Assembly (NCBI GenBank): GCA_913048175.1
Contig: CAJWVX010000015.1
Location: 1-36,838 of the forward strand
Reading direction: 5' to 3'
DNA from: an uncultured Flavobacteriales bacterium
GTDB lineage: Bacteria; Bacteroidota; Bacteroidia; Flavobacteriales_E; Vicingaceae
DNA: 36,838 bases
Below, piece after piece: positions 16,706-25,302 of this stretch. Positions within the stretch are counted from its first letter, which is position 1, and each line of letters starts with the position of its first letter. The position numbers and the translations under genes are program-made. Under the pieces are notes generated by a model that had not been told where the DNA came from, ran no database searches, and saw nothing but the letters and a program-made list of their open reading frames with translations.

Positions 16706-17830
16706 ATGAAAGTTCTATTTATAACCATTACGATCTTCCTAAATGGACTATCTTTATACGCTCAAAACGATTCAAGCTCGTATTCTTTTTTTGTTGCAGG
16801 CCACACATATGGAGCTCCGGGAGTTAACAACATAGGTTTACACCCACCTTTCAAACAAAAGTTTAATTATATTCAAAGCCGGTCCGAAATAAAATTTGGC
16901 ATTCTTACAGGTGACATAGTTTCCGCAAATCCTGTTGCCCAAGATTGGGATGAAGTAGATACTGATATTAATACGCTTGGCCTTCCAGTTTACTTCGCTG
17001 TTGGGAATCATGACATGGAAAATAGACCTATATATGAAAGTCGATATGGAATTACATATTACCATTTCATCTATCAAAACGATTTATTTATTGTGTTAGA
17101 CCCAAACATTGATGCATGGAGTATCACAGGCGTTCAGAAACAATTCGTAGAAGATATCCTCATAAATAATGCTTCAACAACAGAAAACATATATGTTTTC
17201 TTTCATCAGATCTTATGGAAAGAAACCAATAATCAGTTTAATTATATATTTTGGAATTCTAGTGCAGGCAGGGGGAGTTCTGTTAATTTTTGGTCGGAAA
17301 TAGAACCGTTATTCAGAAGCCTTCCTAACGAAGTTTTTATGTTTGCTGGTGATCTTGGAGCTAGCTGGTCATCCGACATAACCTATGACAAATATAATAA
17401 CATAACACTAATTGCTACTGGAATGGGTCACCCTGATGGAGAAAATTTTATTGTTGTAAATGTAGACTCAAATAAAACTGTTGATTATGATTTAATTTGT
17501 TTGTCAGATACCAATATGAATTGTCTTGGAGATTTAACAGATTATTTGGTAGTAGATCATATTGTTGGTGTAGAGAACGTTTATGACGAAAACATTTACA
17601 GCTATTCAATTTACCCAAATCCTGCAACAAATCAAATAACTATTTTAACTGAAAACTTAAAAGAAACTAGACTACAACTATTTAATACTCAAGGTAAATT
17701 AATTCTTGAAAAAAAACTCATTTCACAAATTGAATATATAGTTGACATTTCGAATATTCCTAAAGGAATATATCTATTAAAAGTATTTAACGATTCCAAT
17801 CAATCGACTAGCAAACTACTTTTAAAATAA
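16706..17830 (+). CDS. Secreted metallophosphoesterase-like protein with T9SS type A sorting domain
   Basis: 374 aa from the ATG at 16706; an upstream in-frame TTG at 16682 would put extra residues before the signal peptide and lies at the predicted transcription start. A Sec signal peptide (MKVLFITITIFLNGLSLYAQ) is followed by a calcineurin-like domain with GILTGDIVSAN (Asp70), FAVGNHDM (Asn101/His102), VFFHQ (His167) and FMFAGDLG. The first motif is AGH (31-33) where DxH is expected, so one metal ligand is missing. The C-terminal part (about 298-374, SIYPNPATNQITI through KGIYLLKVF) is a T9SS type A sorting domain, so the protein should be exported across the outer membrane. The gene is bracketed by the duplicated lysA tail/leader, which suggests later insertion. 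Confidence 0.85.
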   Translation: MKVLFITITIFLNGLSLYAQNDSSSYSFFVAGHTYGAPGVNNIGLHPPFKQKFNYIQSRSEIKFGILTGDIVSANPVAQDWDEVDTDINTLGLPVYFAVGNHDMENRPIYESRYGITYYHFIYQNDLFIVLDPNIDAWSITGVQKQFVEDILINNASTTENIYVFFHQILWKETNNQFNYIFWNSSAGRGSSVNFWSEIEPLFRSLPNEVFMFAGDLGASWSSDITYDKYNNITLIATGMGHPDGENFIVVNVDSNKTVDYDLICLSDTNMNCLGDLTDYLVVDHIVGVENVYDENIYSYSIYPNPATNQITILTENLKETRLQLFNTQGKLILEKKLISQIEYIVDISNIPKGIYLLKVFNDSNQSTSKLLLK

Positions 17831-17863
17831 ATTAAAAACAAGCAACCTACAAATGGTTAATGC

Positions 17864-17945
17864 AATTTAAGAGATTTAGTGAAGCCGATTTATTGATTTA
17901 CATCTCAATAAAAAAAGTAATTTCGTTACTCTATCTATTATTGAA
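17864..17945 (+). repeat. Direct repeat, copy 2: relic of lysA 3' end plus leader
   Basis: Copy 2 of the repeat at 16621-16700. Codons 17864-17896 translate in the lysA frame to NLRDLVKPIY-stop, against NLRDLVKAVY-stop in lysA. Of five base differences, three are silent third-position changes (Leu, Val, Lys codons) and two change Ala to Pro and Val to Ile. A 26-nt block (17889-17914) is identical to copy 1. The promoter equivalent has decayed to TTG-22 nt-TAATTTCG. Confidence 0.85.
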
Positions 17946-18678
17946 ATTGAAACGAAAAAAAACATATCTATTAATTATTGTTATTTTTTTTAGCAGTTTG
18001 GGATTCATCTTTTGTTCAAACTATATGTTAAAACTATTTTTTAGCAAAAAAATATGGGCACACAAAATAAATACTGTTGATAGATTAAATAAAGCTAAAA
18101 CTGAATTTAAAGGATTAGAACTTGATGTTGTATTTTATAATGATAGTAATTATTTTGATGTAAATCACCCCCCAACTCCTTCTACAAATCTATCTCTAAA
18201 ATCCTATTTATCAAACCATGATAAAGCTATAAGTAATCAATATTGGATTGACTTTAAAAACCTTAATAATTCAAATAAAAAAGAGTCTTCGAATCATATT
18301 ATTAGATTAATATCAGAATACAAAATTGAAAAAAGTAAGATTATAGTTGAATCCACAGAGCCATTACCTCTAAAACAGTTTAGTAATAATAGTTTAAAAA
18401 CAGCTTATTATTTACCCTCAAACCTTAGAAAAATAGATTCAAATCACCTTAGAACTGAATTAAATAGAATTCAAGAAAATATTACAAACCACAAACCAAG
18501 TTACATTTCTTCAGACTATAGAAATTATTTAATCTTAAAAGAACGTTTCCCTAAATACAAGAAACTATTTTGGTTTACAGGCTATGGTTCTACCAACATT
18601 TTTGTTGCAAGATTCTTTTTATGGAATATTTTACTTGATGATAACGTTGATGTTTTATTGATTCCTTTTAATGAATAA
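17941..18678 (+). CDS. Membrane-anchored PLC-like TIM-barrel protein (menorin/FAM151-like)
   Basis: 245 aa if started at TTG 17941. The frame is open back to an ATG at 17860, but those 27 codons run through the relic lysA tail and leader in another frame, so I reject them. A basic start (MKLKRKK) precedes one membrane helix (about 9-26). The domain resembles PLC-like phosphodiesterases of the GDPD/menorin type: WAHKINT (His41), GLELDVVF (Glu60, Asp62), VNHPPTPSTNLSLKSYL (His76), YWIDFKNL (Asp104, Lys106) and IIVESTEPLPLKQF (Glu137). The pattern of an early His, ExD, HPP and DFK is that of the DUF2181/menorin group; substrate unknown. The stop overlaps the next gene's ATG (TAATG), implying coupled translation. 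Confidence 0.65.
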   Translation: MKLKRKKTYLLIIVIFFSSLGFIFCSNYMLKLFFSKKIWAHKINTVDRLNKAKTEFKGLELDVVFYNDSNYFDVNHPPTPSTNLSLKSYLSNHDKAISNQYWIDFKNLNNSNKKESSNHIIRLISEYKIEKSKIIVESTEPLPLKQFSNNSLKTAYYLPSNLRKIDSNHLRTELNRIQENITNHKPSYISSDYRNYLILKERFPKYKKLFWFTGYGSTNIFVARFFLWNILLDDNVDVLLIPFNE

Positions 18679-20282
18679 TGAACTTAATTAAAACTATTTT
18701 AAAGGCGTTGCATTGGATTTATCCGCTACCAATTTTGGTGTCAGCCATTACGCCTATTATCATTAACCTATTTGTAGATTATAATTTATTTGATAGTCGA
18801 TTAATTATCATAAACTTGGCTTGGATATCAATTTTTTCTATCCCAATTGCTCTATCTAAAAACAGATTTGTTTACTTAAGTATTTGTTCTCTTTTTTTTA
18901 CCATTGGCTTTATTGAAACAATTCATTGGATCATTCTGAAAGGACCAATAACAACAACTAGTCTTTTAGTTGTAGCCAATACAAACATGCAAGAATCCAT
19001 TGAATTCTTAGATTTAAAAGGATCTTTTGAATTATTAATTTTAGTTCCTTACACAATTTTATTTCTCTACCTGCTAAAACGAAACCCAACTTATTCTAAA
19101 TCAAAGAACCAATCATTAATTGTAGTTTTCATATTGATACTCTCTGTTGGTTTTATTTCTGAAAACGCTCTTAAAGGTAGACTCGTCAGAAAAGGGATTC
19201 CAACAATTGCTAAAGTCACGTTTTCATTTATTGAAGAAATAAAGCTTTATCAAGAAGTTTTAGAGGAGAACCATCCTTTAAAAGTAAACGCACAATTGAT
19301 TGATCAATCAAACAAGCAAACAGTTATTTTAGTTATTGGAGAATCAACTAACAGAAATCATTTATCATTATATGGATCAAAAAGAAAGACTACTCCAAGA
19401 CTAGATAAAAGAGCTGATCTAACTGTATTTAAAGATGTAGTTTCTCCTTACTCAAATACTATAAATTCTGTTTTAACTATTCTTTCTGAATCTAACTTAG
19501 AAGAGAACCTTCCACTAAATAAAAGTGTTGATGCAATTGATATTTTTCATTCAGCAGGTTTTAAAACCTTTTGGATATCTAATCAATCTCCAGTTGGAGT
19601 ATGGGATAATTTAGTTACTGTGTTCGCTAAAAAATCTGATCATTGCGATTTTGTAAATCTAGTAAGTAATTCCTCTTTCGAATCTACCTTGAACACTTCA
19701 TTAGATGAAAAATTATTTTCTCCTTTTCAAAAATCATTAAGCGACTTTTCTAACAACAAACTGATAATTCTTCATTTGATGGGAAACCATTCTAAATACA
19801 AAAAAAGATATCCTTCAAATTATGAAATATTTCAAGGTGAAGGTGACCATGAAGAGACAATTGCAGCATATGACAATTCTGTTTTATACAACGATTTTAT
19901 AGTTGATAGTTTAATTCGGATGGTTGAAAAAAAAGAAAATGAATCCATATCCTTAATTTACTTATCTGATCATGGAGAAAATGTTTATGATGAAGACAAC
20001 AAGGTTGGTCATGATTTTGTTAAAAACCTACCAAAGTCTCATGTTGAAATTCCTTTTATTGTCTGGTTGTCGGATAAATACAAAAGAATCAATCCTGAAA
20101 AACTAAAAAGTATAAAAAACAATAAAGATACTCCATTTGTAACAGATAATCTTTTCCATTGTTTGATGGATTTGAGTAATATTAAAAGCTCTTATTTTAA
20201 GCCAAAGAAAAGTATCTTTAATAAAAATTTTGATGTTTCTAGAAAAAGAATCTTAGAAGATGGTCGAGATTATGATCAGTAA
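18678..20282 (+). CDS. Phosphoethanolamine transferase-like protein (EptC/CptA-type, sulfatase fold)
   Basis: 534 aa. The N-terminal half has about five membrane segments within residues 1-165; the periplasmic half is a sulfatase-fold catalytic domain. VILVIGESTNRNHLSLYGSK carries the metal ligand Glu222 and the likely nucleophile Thr224, LHLMGNHSKYKKRYP follows, and LSDHGEN (Asp431, His432) with VGHDF (His445) completes the zinc site. Enzymes of this type move phosphoethanolamine from phosphatidylethanolamine to lipid A, core sugars or other surface glycans. The acceptor cannot be read here. Overlaps the PLC-like gene by 1 nt. Converges with maf with only 2 nt between stops. Confidence 0.85.
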   Translation: MNLIKTILKALHWIYPLPILVSAITPIIINLFVDYNLFDSRLIIINLAWISIFSIPIALSKNRFVYLSICSLFFTIGFIETIHWIILKGPITTTSLLVVANTNMQESIEFLDLKGSFELLILVPYTILFLYLLKRNPTYSKSKNQSLIVVFILILSVGFISENALKGRLVRKGIPTIAKVTFSFIEEIKLYQEVLEENHPLKVNAQLIDQSNKQTVILVIGESTNRNHLSLYGSKRKTTPRLDKRADLTVFKDVVSPYSNTINSVLTILSESNLEENLPLNKSVDAIDIFHSAGFKTFWISNQSPVGVWDNLVTVFAKKSDHCDFVNLVSNSSFESTLNTSLDEKLFSPFQKSLSDFSNNKLIILHLMGNHSKYKKRYPSNYEIFQGEGDHEETIAAYDNSVLYNDFIVDSLIRMVEKKENESISLIYLSDHGENVYDEDNKVGHDFVKNLPKSHVEIPFIVWLSDKYKRINPEKLKSIKNNKDTPFVTDNLFHCLMDLSNIKSSYFKPKKSIFNKNFDVSRKRILEDGRDYDQ

Positions 20283-20284
20283 AT

Positions 20285-20863
20285 CTAAAAGACTAAAATC
20301 TCGTCATAAACTCGTTTAACAGGCAAACCCATTACATTAAAGTAAGAACCGTTTATTTTTTCAATTCCAATATACCCAATCCATTCTTGAATACCATAAC
20401 TACCTGCTTTATCAAAAGGCTCATATTTATCTATATAATACTCTATCTCTTCTGATGACAAATCTTTAAAATCCACTTCGGTAACATCATAAAAAGTATG
20501 TTGCTTTTCTTTTGAAAGTAAGGTTACTGCAGTAATCACTTCATGCTTATTTCCTGATAATTTACCAAGCATTTTAATTGCATCAGACCTATCAGTTGGT
20601 TTTCCAATAATTTCATCAGCTAAACAAACAATAGTATCAGAAGTTAAAACCAAATCATTCTTTTGTAAATCTTGCTTAAAGGCACTTGCCTTTAATTCAC
20701 TTAAAAAAACAGCAACTTCTTCTTTTTGTAATTCTGGAGGATAAATCTCTTCAATCTCTTTTGTTTTGATTTCAAATTCAAAACCCAATTCCTTTAAAAG
20801 ATTTTGTCTTCTTGGCGATTTAGAAGCCAGTATGATATTCCAAGATATATTTTCTTTAATCAT
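20285..20863 (-). CDS. maf: Maf family nucleotide pyrophosphatase
   Basis: 192 aa, usual length. Motifs: ILASKSPRRQNLLKELG (11-27, phosphate-binding SxSPRR), LVLTSDTIV with catalytic Asp76, GKPTDRSDAIKMLGKLSGNKHEVITAV and YEPFDKAGSYGIQ. Maf/YhdE enzymes hydrolyse dTTP, UTP or modified nucleoside triphosphates to monophosphates as house-cleaning and are linked to cell division arrest. The start overlaps the stop of the UbiA-family gene by 1 nt, so the two are co-translated. Confidence 0.93.
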   Translation of the reverse strand: MIKENISWNIILASKSPRRQNLLKELGFEFEIKTKEIEEIYPPELQKEEVAVFLSELKASAFKQDLQKNDLVLTSDTIVCLADEIIGKPTDRSDAIKMLGKLSGNKHEVITAVTLLSKEKQHTFYDVTEVDFKDLSSEEIEYYIDKYEPFDKAGSYGIQEWIGYIGIEKINGSYFNVMGLPVKRVYDEILVF

Positions 20864-21939
20864 TATAATTTAATTATCAAATAGTAGAATAACAAAGTGT
20901 AACCCACACCTGCTATCATAATAAACTTCATGCTTATACTTAATTTATGATAATCGATTTTCAGATTTGCTAATTTCAGTTTATAAACCACATATATTAA
21001 GGGGATTTGAACTGTAAACAAAAGATACATCACTGTTATTAATGCCCTAGTTTGTGCTTTTACTAATTCGGCATCTTCTCCCCCCGGATTTTCTGACATT
21101 TGTAAATATTGTAAATATCCGATCATAGCTATCATTACAAGACCTAATCCTTGAGCAATAATTTTAGCTTTGGCTTTACCGTAAACAACGGATAAAGTGT
21201 TACTAGCATATTTTTTATCTCCGTCATAATCTTCTATATCTTTTATAATTTCTCTTACCATTGAACTGATAAAGGCAAAAAATGAAAAAGCTAAAACCCA
21301 ATACATTATAATTTTAAGTGTTGCAACTAAAGCAAACTCTACCTCCTCAAAAGGAGTATATTCTTCTAACCTAAAAAGTAACGCATTCACTGTATCATCA
21401 ACTGCAGCATGCTGCAAAACAATCTCATACAACCCCGCCACAAAAGGAACTAATGCAGCTAATAAGGCAACAACAACATTCCCAATTATAACTTGTTTTT
21501 TAAACATTGTAGAGTAATACCATAAAGCTCCAGCTGATAATATTTGTATAAAAACAAGTTTCCAATTTCCTAAGGTATAAGCTAAATAAGCACCTATTAA
21601 AATAGCAATAGTATTTATTACAATATGTGCTCCCATAGCAACTCTTCGCTTTATGTATTTCCCAACAACAATCTTATCTGGCCTATTTACTCTATCGACT
21701 TTAACATCAAAATAATCGTTAATAATATAACCTGCGGCTGCAATCATTGTAGTAGATAAACTCAATAAAAAGAAATGGATTTCAGTCATCTTTAATCCAA
21801 CATTCGGAATATCTTGACCTCCAGAAAAATTAAAAATTATAGGGTAAATAATACCCCATCGAATTGCGTACTGAGTTAACACAATAATGATTAAATTAGG
21901 CAAACGAATTAATTTTATAAAAGCTATTATCGGATTCAT
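20863..21939 (-). CDS. UbiA-family prenyltransferase (geranylgeranylglycerol-phosphate synthase-like)
   Basis: 358 aa, about eight membrane helices. First Asp-rich motif NDYFDVKVDRVNRPDK (74-89), second EIIKDIEDYDGDKKYASNTL (about 238-257); both bind the prenyl diphosphate through Mg. This is the UbiA superfamily, which transfers a prenyl chain to an aromatic or other acceptor at the membrane. Homologues next to maf in Bacteroidota are usually labelled geranylgeranylglycerol-phosphate geranylgeranyltransferase, but the acceptor is not established and menaquinone/heme-type substrates cannot be excluded from sequence alone. Residues 185-205 hold a loop VDDTVNALLFRLEEYTPFEE that looks like an insertion relative to compact UbiA proteins. 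Confidence 0.85.
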   Translation of the reverse strand: MNPIIAFIKLIRLPNLIIIVLTQYAIRWGIIYPIIFNFSGGQDIPNVGLKMTEIHFFLLSLSTTMIAAAGYIINDYFDVKVDRVNRPDKIVVGKYIKRRVAMGAHIVINTIAILIGAYLAYTLGNWKLVFIQILSAGALWYYSTMFKKQVIIGNVVVALLAALVPFVAGLYEIVLQHAAVDDTVNALLFRLEEYTPFEEVEFALVATLKIIMYWVLAFSFFAFISSMVREIIKDIEDYDGDKKYASNTLSVVYGKAKAKIIAQGLGLVMIAMIGYLQYLQMSENPGGEDAELVKAQTRALITVMYLLFTVQIPLIYVVYKLKLANLKIDYHKLSISMKFIMIAGVGYTLLFYYLIIKL

Positions 21940-22094
21940 ATAATTTTCTATTATCGTAAAAGTATAAAAAGTAATTAAGTGTTATTGAAATTATGTAATT
22001 AAGTTTATGTTTAACTCCTTAATTCATTACCTTATCGCCTTATTACCAAAAAACTTTTACCTTTAAACTTTTACTTATAAAATCAGACCTAAAG

Positions 22095-23999
22095 TTGGAT
22101 ATCCATCAAATACTACTAAAATATTGGGGACATAATAATTTCAGACCTTTGCAGGAAGATATTATTAATTCTGCTTTAGAAGGTAAAGATACACTAGCAC
22201 TATTGCCTACTGGTGGCGGAAAATCGATTTGTTTTCAGATCCCTGCAATGGCAAAAGATGGTATCTGTATTGTGGTTTCTCCACTTATTGCATTGATGAA
22301 AGATCAAGTGCAAAACTTGGTAAAGCGAAATATAAAAGCTGTAGCTATCTATTCAGGAATGACCCGAAGAGAAATTGATATTACCTTAGACAATTGCATT
22401 TACGGAAATATTAAGTTTTTATATATATCTCCTGAAAGGATAGAAACAGACATTTTTAAGGCCCGTTATAAAAAAATGAAGGTTAATTTGATTGCGATTG
22501 ATGAAGCTCATTGCATATCTCAATGGGGTTATGATTTTAGACCTTCTTATCTAAATATTGTGAAGCTAAAGGAAGAAAACCCAGCTATACCATTTATGGC
22601 TCTGACAGCAACAGCAACTCCAGAAGTAGTTATTGACATTCAAAAACAACTTCAATTTAAAACAGAAAATGCATTGCAAAAGAGTTTTGAGCGAAAAAAC
22701 TTAGCTTATGCTGTTTTAAAAGAAGAGGATAAAAAAAATAGACTTTTAAAAATATTAAATTCAGTTAAAGGAACTTCAGTAGTTTATGTAAGAAGTAGAA
22801 AAAAGACAAAAGAAATTGCCTTATTTCTACAAAGGAATGGAATTGACTCAGATTTTTATCATGCAGGATTAAGTAATGATGAAAGAACTTTAAAACAAAG
22901 TAATTGGATAAATGACACTACAAGAGTAATTGTTTCTACCAATGCTTTTGGAATGGGCATAGACAAGCCCAACGTAAGATCGGTAGTTCATATTGATTTG
23001 CCTGACTCTTTAGAAGCTTACTTTCAGGAAGCAGGACGAGCGGGGAGAGATGAAGCTAAGGCGTTTGCAATTTTATTATTTGAAGAAGCTGACAGAATTG
23101 ATTTAGAACAGCGTATTGTAAATAGTTTTCCAGAAATTGAAACTATAAAAAAAGTTTATCAATCATTAGCCAACTTCTTTCAAATACCAATTGGTGCAGC
23201 ATTAAACGAAAGTTATTCTTTAAATATTTTAGAGTTTAGTGAACGATACAACCTTTCTATCTATGCTGTTTACAATTGCTTAAAATTCTTAGAAAAAGAA
23301 GGTTATCTTATTTTATCAGAATCAAACTATAATGCTTCAAGAATTAAGTTTGAAGTAAATAAAGATGTGCTTTATGAGTTTCAAGTAAAGAACACTAAAT
23401 TAGATTTATTTATTAAAACTTTACTAAGATCTTACACTGGTTTGTTTGAGAATTTTGCTAAAATTGATGAATTTGAAATTGCTAAAAGATTAAAGACAAC
23501 CAAGGAAAAAGTAACTAAAGGTTTACAATACTTAAGTCATTTAGAGATTATCTCTTATTTAGAGCAAACCAATCAACCACAACTCACTTACTTAACGGAG
23601 CGTTTAAATGTAACAGATATTTCTATTTCTGCCAAACACTATCATGATAGACGTGAGATTGCCATTAAGAAGATGGAAAGCGTAATTTACTTTGCAACTG
23701 CTAAACACAAATGTAGAAGTGAAATTCTTTTAAATTATTTTGGCGAAAAAGATGTTTACCGATGTGGAGTTTGCGATGTTTGCCTTGAAAGAAATAAATT
23801 AGACTTAAGTGATGTTGAATTTAGTGCAGTATCTGATCAAGTAAAAAAAATAGTGCAAAAAGAACCCTCACCTATTACACAAATTGTAACTAAAATAGAT
23901 GGTGTAAGAGATGATAAGACCATTAAAGTAATTCAATGGTTAATGGAAAATGACAAATTAGTATCAAACAAAGAAAACCTTTTGGAATGGAGAAAATAA
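22095..23999 (+). CDS. recQ: ATP-dependent DNA helicase RecQ
   Basis: 634 aa from TTG 22095. The start fits because FRPLQ (motif 0, Gln20) must lie close to the N-terminus. Walker A is TGGGKS (39-44), motif II DEAH (136-139) within AIDEAHCISQWGYDFRPSY, motif V/VI VSTNAFGMGIDKPNVR and QEAGRAGRD. The zinc-binding module has Cys540, Cys557, Cys560 and Cys563, followed by a winged-helix region. Zinc and winged-helix parts sit unusually late because a helical/winged insert occupies about residues 345-530, a layout common in Bacteroidota RecQ. 3'-5' helicase in recombination and fork repair. The stop overlaps the elaA-like gene by 13 nt. Confidence 0.93.
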   Translation: MDIHQILLKYWGHNNFRPLQEDIINSALEGKDTLALLPTGGGKSICFQIPAMAKDGICIVVSPLIALMKDQVQNLVKRNIKAVAIYSGMTRREIDITLDNCIYGNIKFLYISPERIETDIFKARYKKMKVNLIAIDEAHCISQWGYDFRPSYLNIVKLKEENPAIPFMALTATATPEVVIDIQKQLQFKTENALQKSFERKNLAYAVLKEEDKKNRLLKILNSVKGTSVVYVRSRKKTKEIALFLQRNGIDSDFYHAGLSNDERTLKQSNWINDTTRVIVSTNAFGMGIDKPNVRSVVHIDLPDSLEAYFQEAGRAGRDEAKAFAILLFEEADRIDLEQRIVNSFPEIETIKKVYQSLANFFQIPIGAALNESYSLNILEFSERYNLSIYAVYNCLKFLEKEGYLILSESNYNASRIKFEVNKDVLYEFQVKNTKLDLFIKTLLRSYTGLFENFAKIDEFEIAKRLKTTKEKVTKGLQYLSHLEIISYLEQTNQPQLTYLTERLNVTDISISAKHYHDRREIAIKKMESVIYFATAKHKCRSEILLNYFGEKDVYRCGVCDVCLERNKLDLSDVEFSAVSDQVKKIVQKEPSPITQIVTKIDGVRDDKTIKVIQWLMENDKLVSNKENLLEWRK

Positions 24000-24442
24000 C
24001 ATGGCAAACCAAAGCATTTAAAAATCTAACAGTAGATGAATATTTTGAAATCATCTTTCTTAGAACCGAAATTTTTGTAGTTGAACAAGATTGTCCCTAT
24101 CAAGAAGTAGATGAAAAAGACAGACAGTCTTTCCATCTATTTGGCAGAGCAGGAAATGGAGATGTAGTTGCTGTCACAAGAGTTTTACCTCAAGGAATAT
24201 CTTATGATGAAGTTTCTATTGGTAGAGTAGCTTTAAAGAAATCTTATAGAGGACATGGAATTGCTGACACCTTAATGATTGAATCATTTAACTTTGTTAA
24301 AAAAGAATTTGGAGAGGTTCCTATTCGTATTTCTGCCCAAGAATACTTACTTAACTACTACAACAAACATGGCTTTAACCAAGTTGGAGAAATGTATTTA
24401 GAAGATGATATTCCTCATTTAGAAATGCTTAAATCAGTTTAG
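23987..24442 (+). CDS. ElaA-like GNAT N-acetyltransferase
   Basis: 151 aa. ElaA-type signature: LRTEIFVVEQDCPYQEVDEKD (about 25-45), RVLPQGISYDEVSIGRVAL and the acetyl-CoA loop RGHGIADTLM (about 86-95), then ISAQEYLLNYYNKHGF. Members transfer acetyl groups from acetyl-CoA to small molecules; substrate unknown. The ATG lies 13 nt inside recQ in another frame, so it probably depends on recQ translation. Confidence 0.88.
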   Translation: MEKITWQTKAFKNLTVDEYFEIIFLRTEIFVVEQDCPYQEVDEKDRQSFHLFGRAGNGDVVAVTRVLPQGISYDEVSIGRVALKKSYRGHGIADTLMIESFNFVKKEFGEVPIRISAQEYLLNYYNKHGFNQVGEMYLEDDIPHLEMLKSV

Positions 24443-24446
24443 TAAT

Positions 24447-24710
24447 ATGTTAGATTTTACTACAGAAGCCATAGAAGATTTAGAAATAATGTATTGTACT
24501 ATTAAAAATTATCCTGATAATTTAGAATTTTTATTTGGTATTGAATTAGCTGACAATATGGAAATTGATCGATTAATTGAAGCTTTCAAAGAAAATAATT
24601 TAATCGTATCCATTGATAAAAAGCACATTAATATTCCCGCATCAGAATTCAATACAAAAGAAGATTTACAAAAACTTGTAAATTGTATTAGGTTGTGTGT
24701 AAGTTTTTAG
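24447..24710 (+). CDS. Small hypothetical protein
   Basis: 87 aa; not recognised. Acidic, no signal peptide or membrane helix, probably an alpha/beta cytoplasmic protein: helices at about 6-20, 34-50 and 71-84 and a short strand LIVSIDKKHINIPA (52-65). The ATG is only 4 nt after the ElaA-like stop, so it should be the last gene of recQ-elaA. Two Cys (17 and 79). Codon use looks like its neighbours. Confidence 0.6.
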   Translation: MLDFTTEAIEDLEIMYCTIKNYPDNLEFLFGIELADNMEIDRLIEAFKENNLIVSIDKKHINIPASEFNTKEDLQKLVNCIRLCVSF

Positions 24711-24860
24711 AAGGTTTACCATCTAATATTGATAATGCTTCTTCACAAAAATTGTCTATAATATTAAAAAAAACAAAAAAAGGAAGCTAAATCTGATTAT
24801 AAATGACAATAAAATCTCTAAAAGCCCACAAATAATCATATCTTGATAAAAAAGGTATCT

Positions 24861-25301
24861 ATGATTAAAATAAAAGTTTTTGACGCAGCAAATAAACCAG
24901 ACAATATAGAAAAGGTTGAAATTGTAAATTTCCTATCTGAACATTTACAAGAGTATGGGGATCCAAAGGAAGACATTAAAAAAGCTATAGACTATTCAGT
25001 AAAAGAATTCACTTCATTTGGTGGATTTACTATGTTAATTATGGATGATAATGTAATTGTAGGAGCTACCGTCATTAATCAAACGGGTATGGGAGGATAC
25101 ATACCCGAAAACATACTTGTTTATGTTGCTACCCACAAAGACTACAGAGGCAAGGGCTTAGGAAAAAATCTGATGCAAAAAGCAATAGACTATTCTAAAG
25201 GAGATATTGCACTGCATGTGGAAGCAAATAATCCAGCAATACATTTATATGAAAAACTTGGATTTACGAATCCATACTTAGAAATGCGTTTAAAAAAATA
25301 G
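24861..25301 (+). CDS. GNAT N-acetyltransferase
   Basis: 146 aa from ATG 24861, which has AAAAAAGG eight nt upstream; an in-frame TTG at 24843 is possible but less likely. GNAT fold: DDNVIVGATVINQTG (strands 3-4), YVATHKDYRGKGLGKNLMQKAIDYSK with the acetyl-CoA loop RGKGLG (about 92-97), and LHVEANNPAIHLYEKLGFTNP, the typical motif-B end. Cytoplasmic; substrate unknown. The stop is 1 nt before the ATG of the racemase-family gene, so the two proteins are made together and may act on the same amino acid. Confidence 0.88.
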   Translation: MIKIKVFDAANKPDNIEKVEIVNFLSEHLQEYGDPKEDIKKAIDYSVKEFTSFGGFTMLIMDDNVIVGATVINQTGMGGYIPENILVYVATHKDYRGKGLGKNLMQKAIDYSKGDIALHVEANNPAIHLYEKLGFTNPYLEMRLKK

Positions 25302-25302
25302 T

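Noticed and set aside
17860-17940. Longer start (ATG 17860) for the PLC-like protein
   Set aside because: These 27 codons cross the relic lysA tail and leader in a different frame, so their protein sequence is an accident; the membrane helix follows better from TTG 17941.
16621-17945. Direct repeats as a CRISPR or transposon end signature
   Set aside because: There are only two copies, no spacer array, no terminal inverted repeats and no transposase; the repeat is the lysA end.
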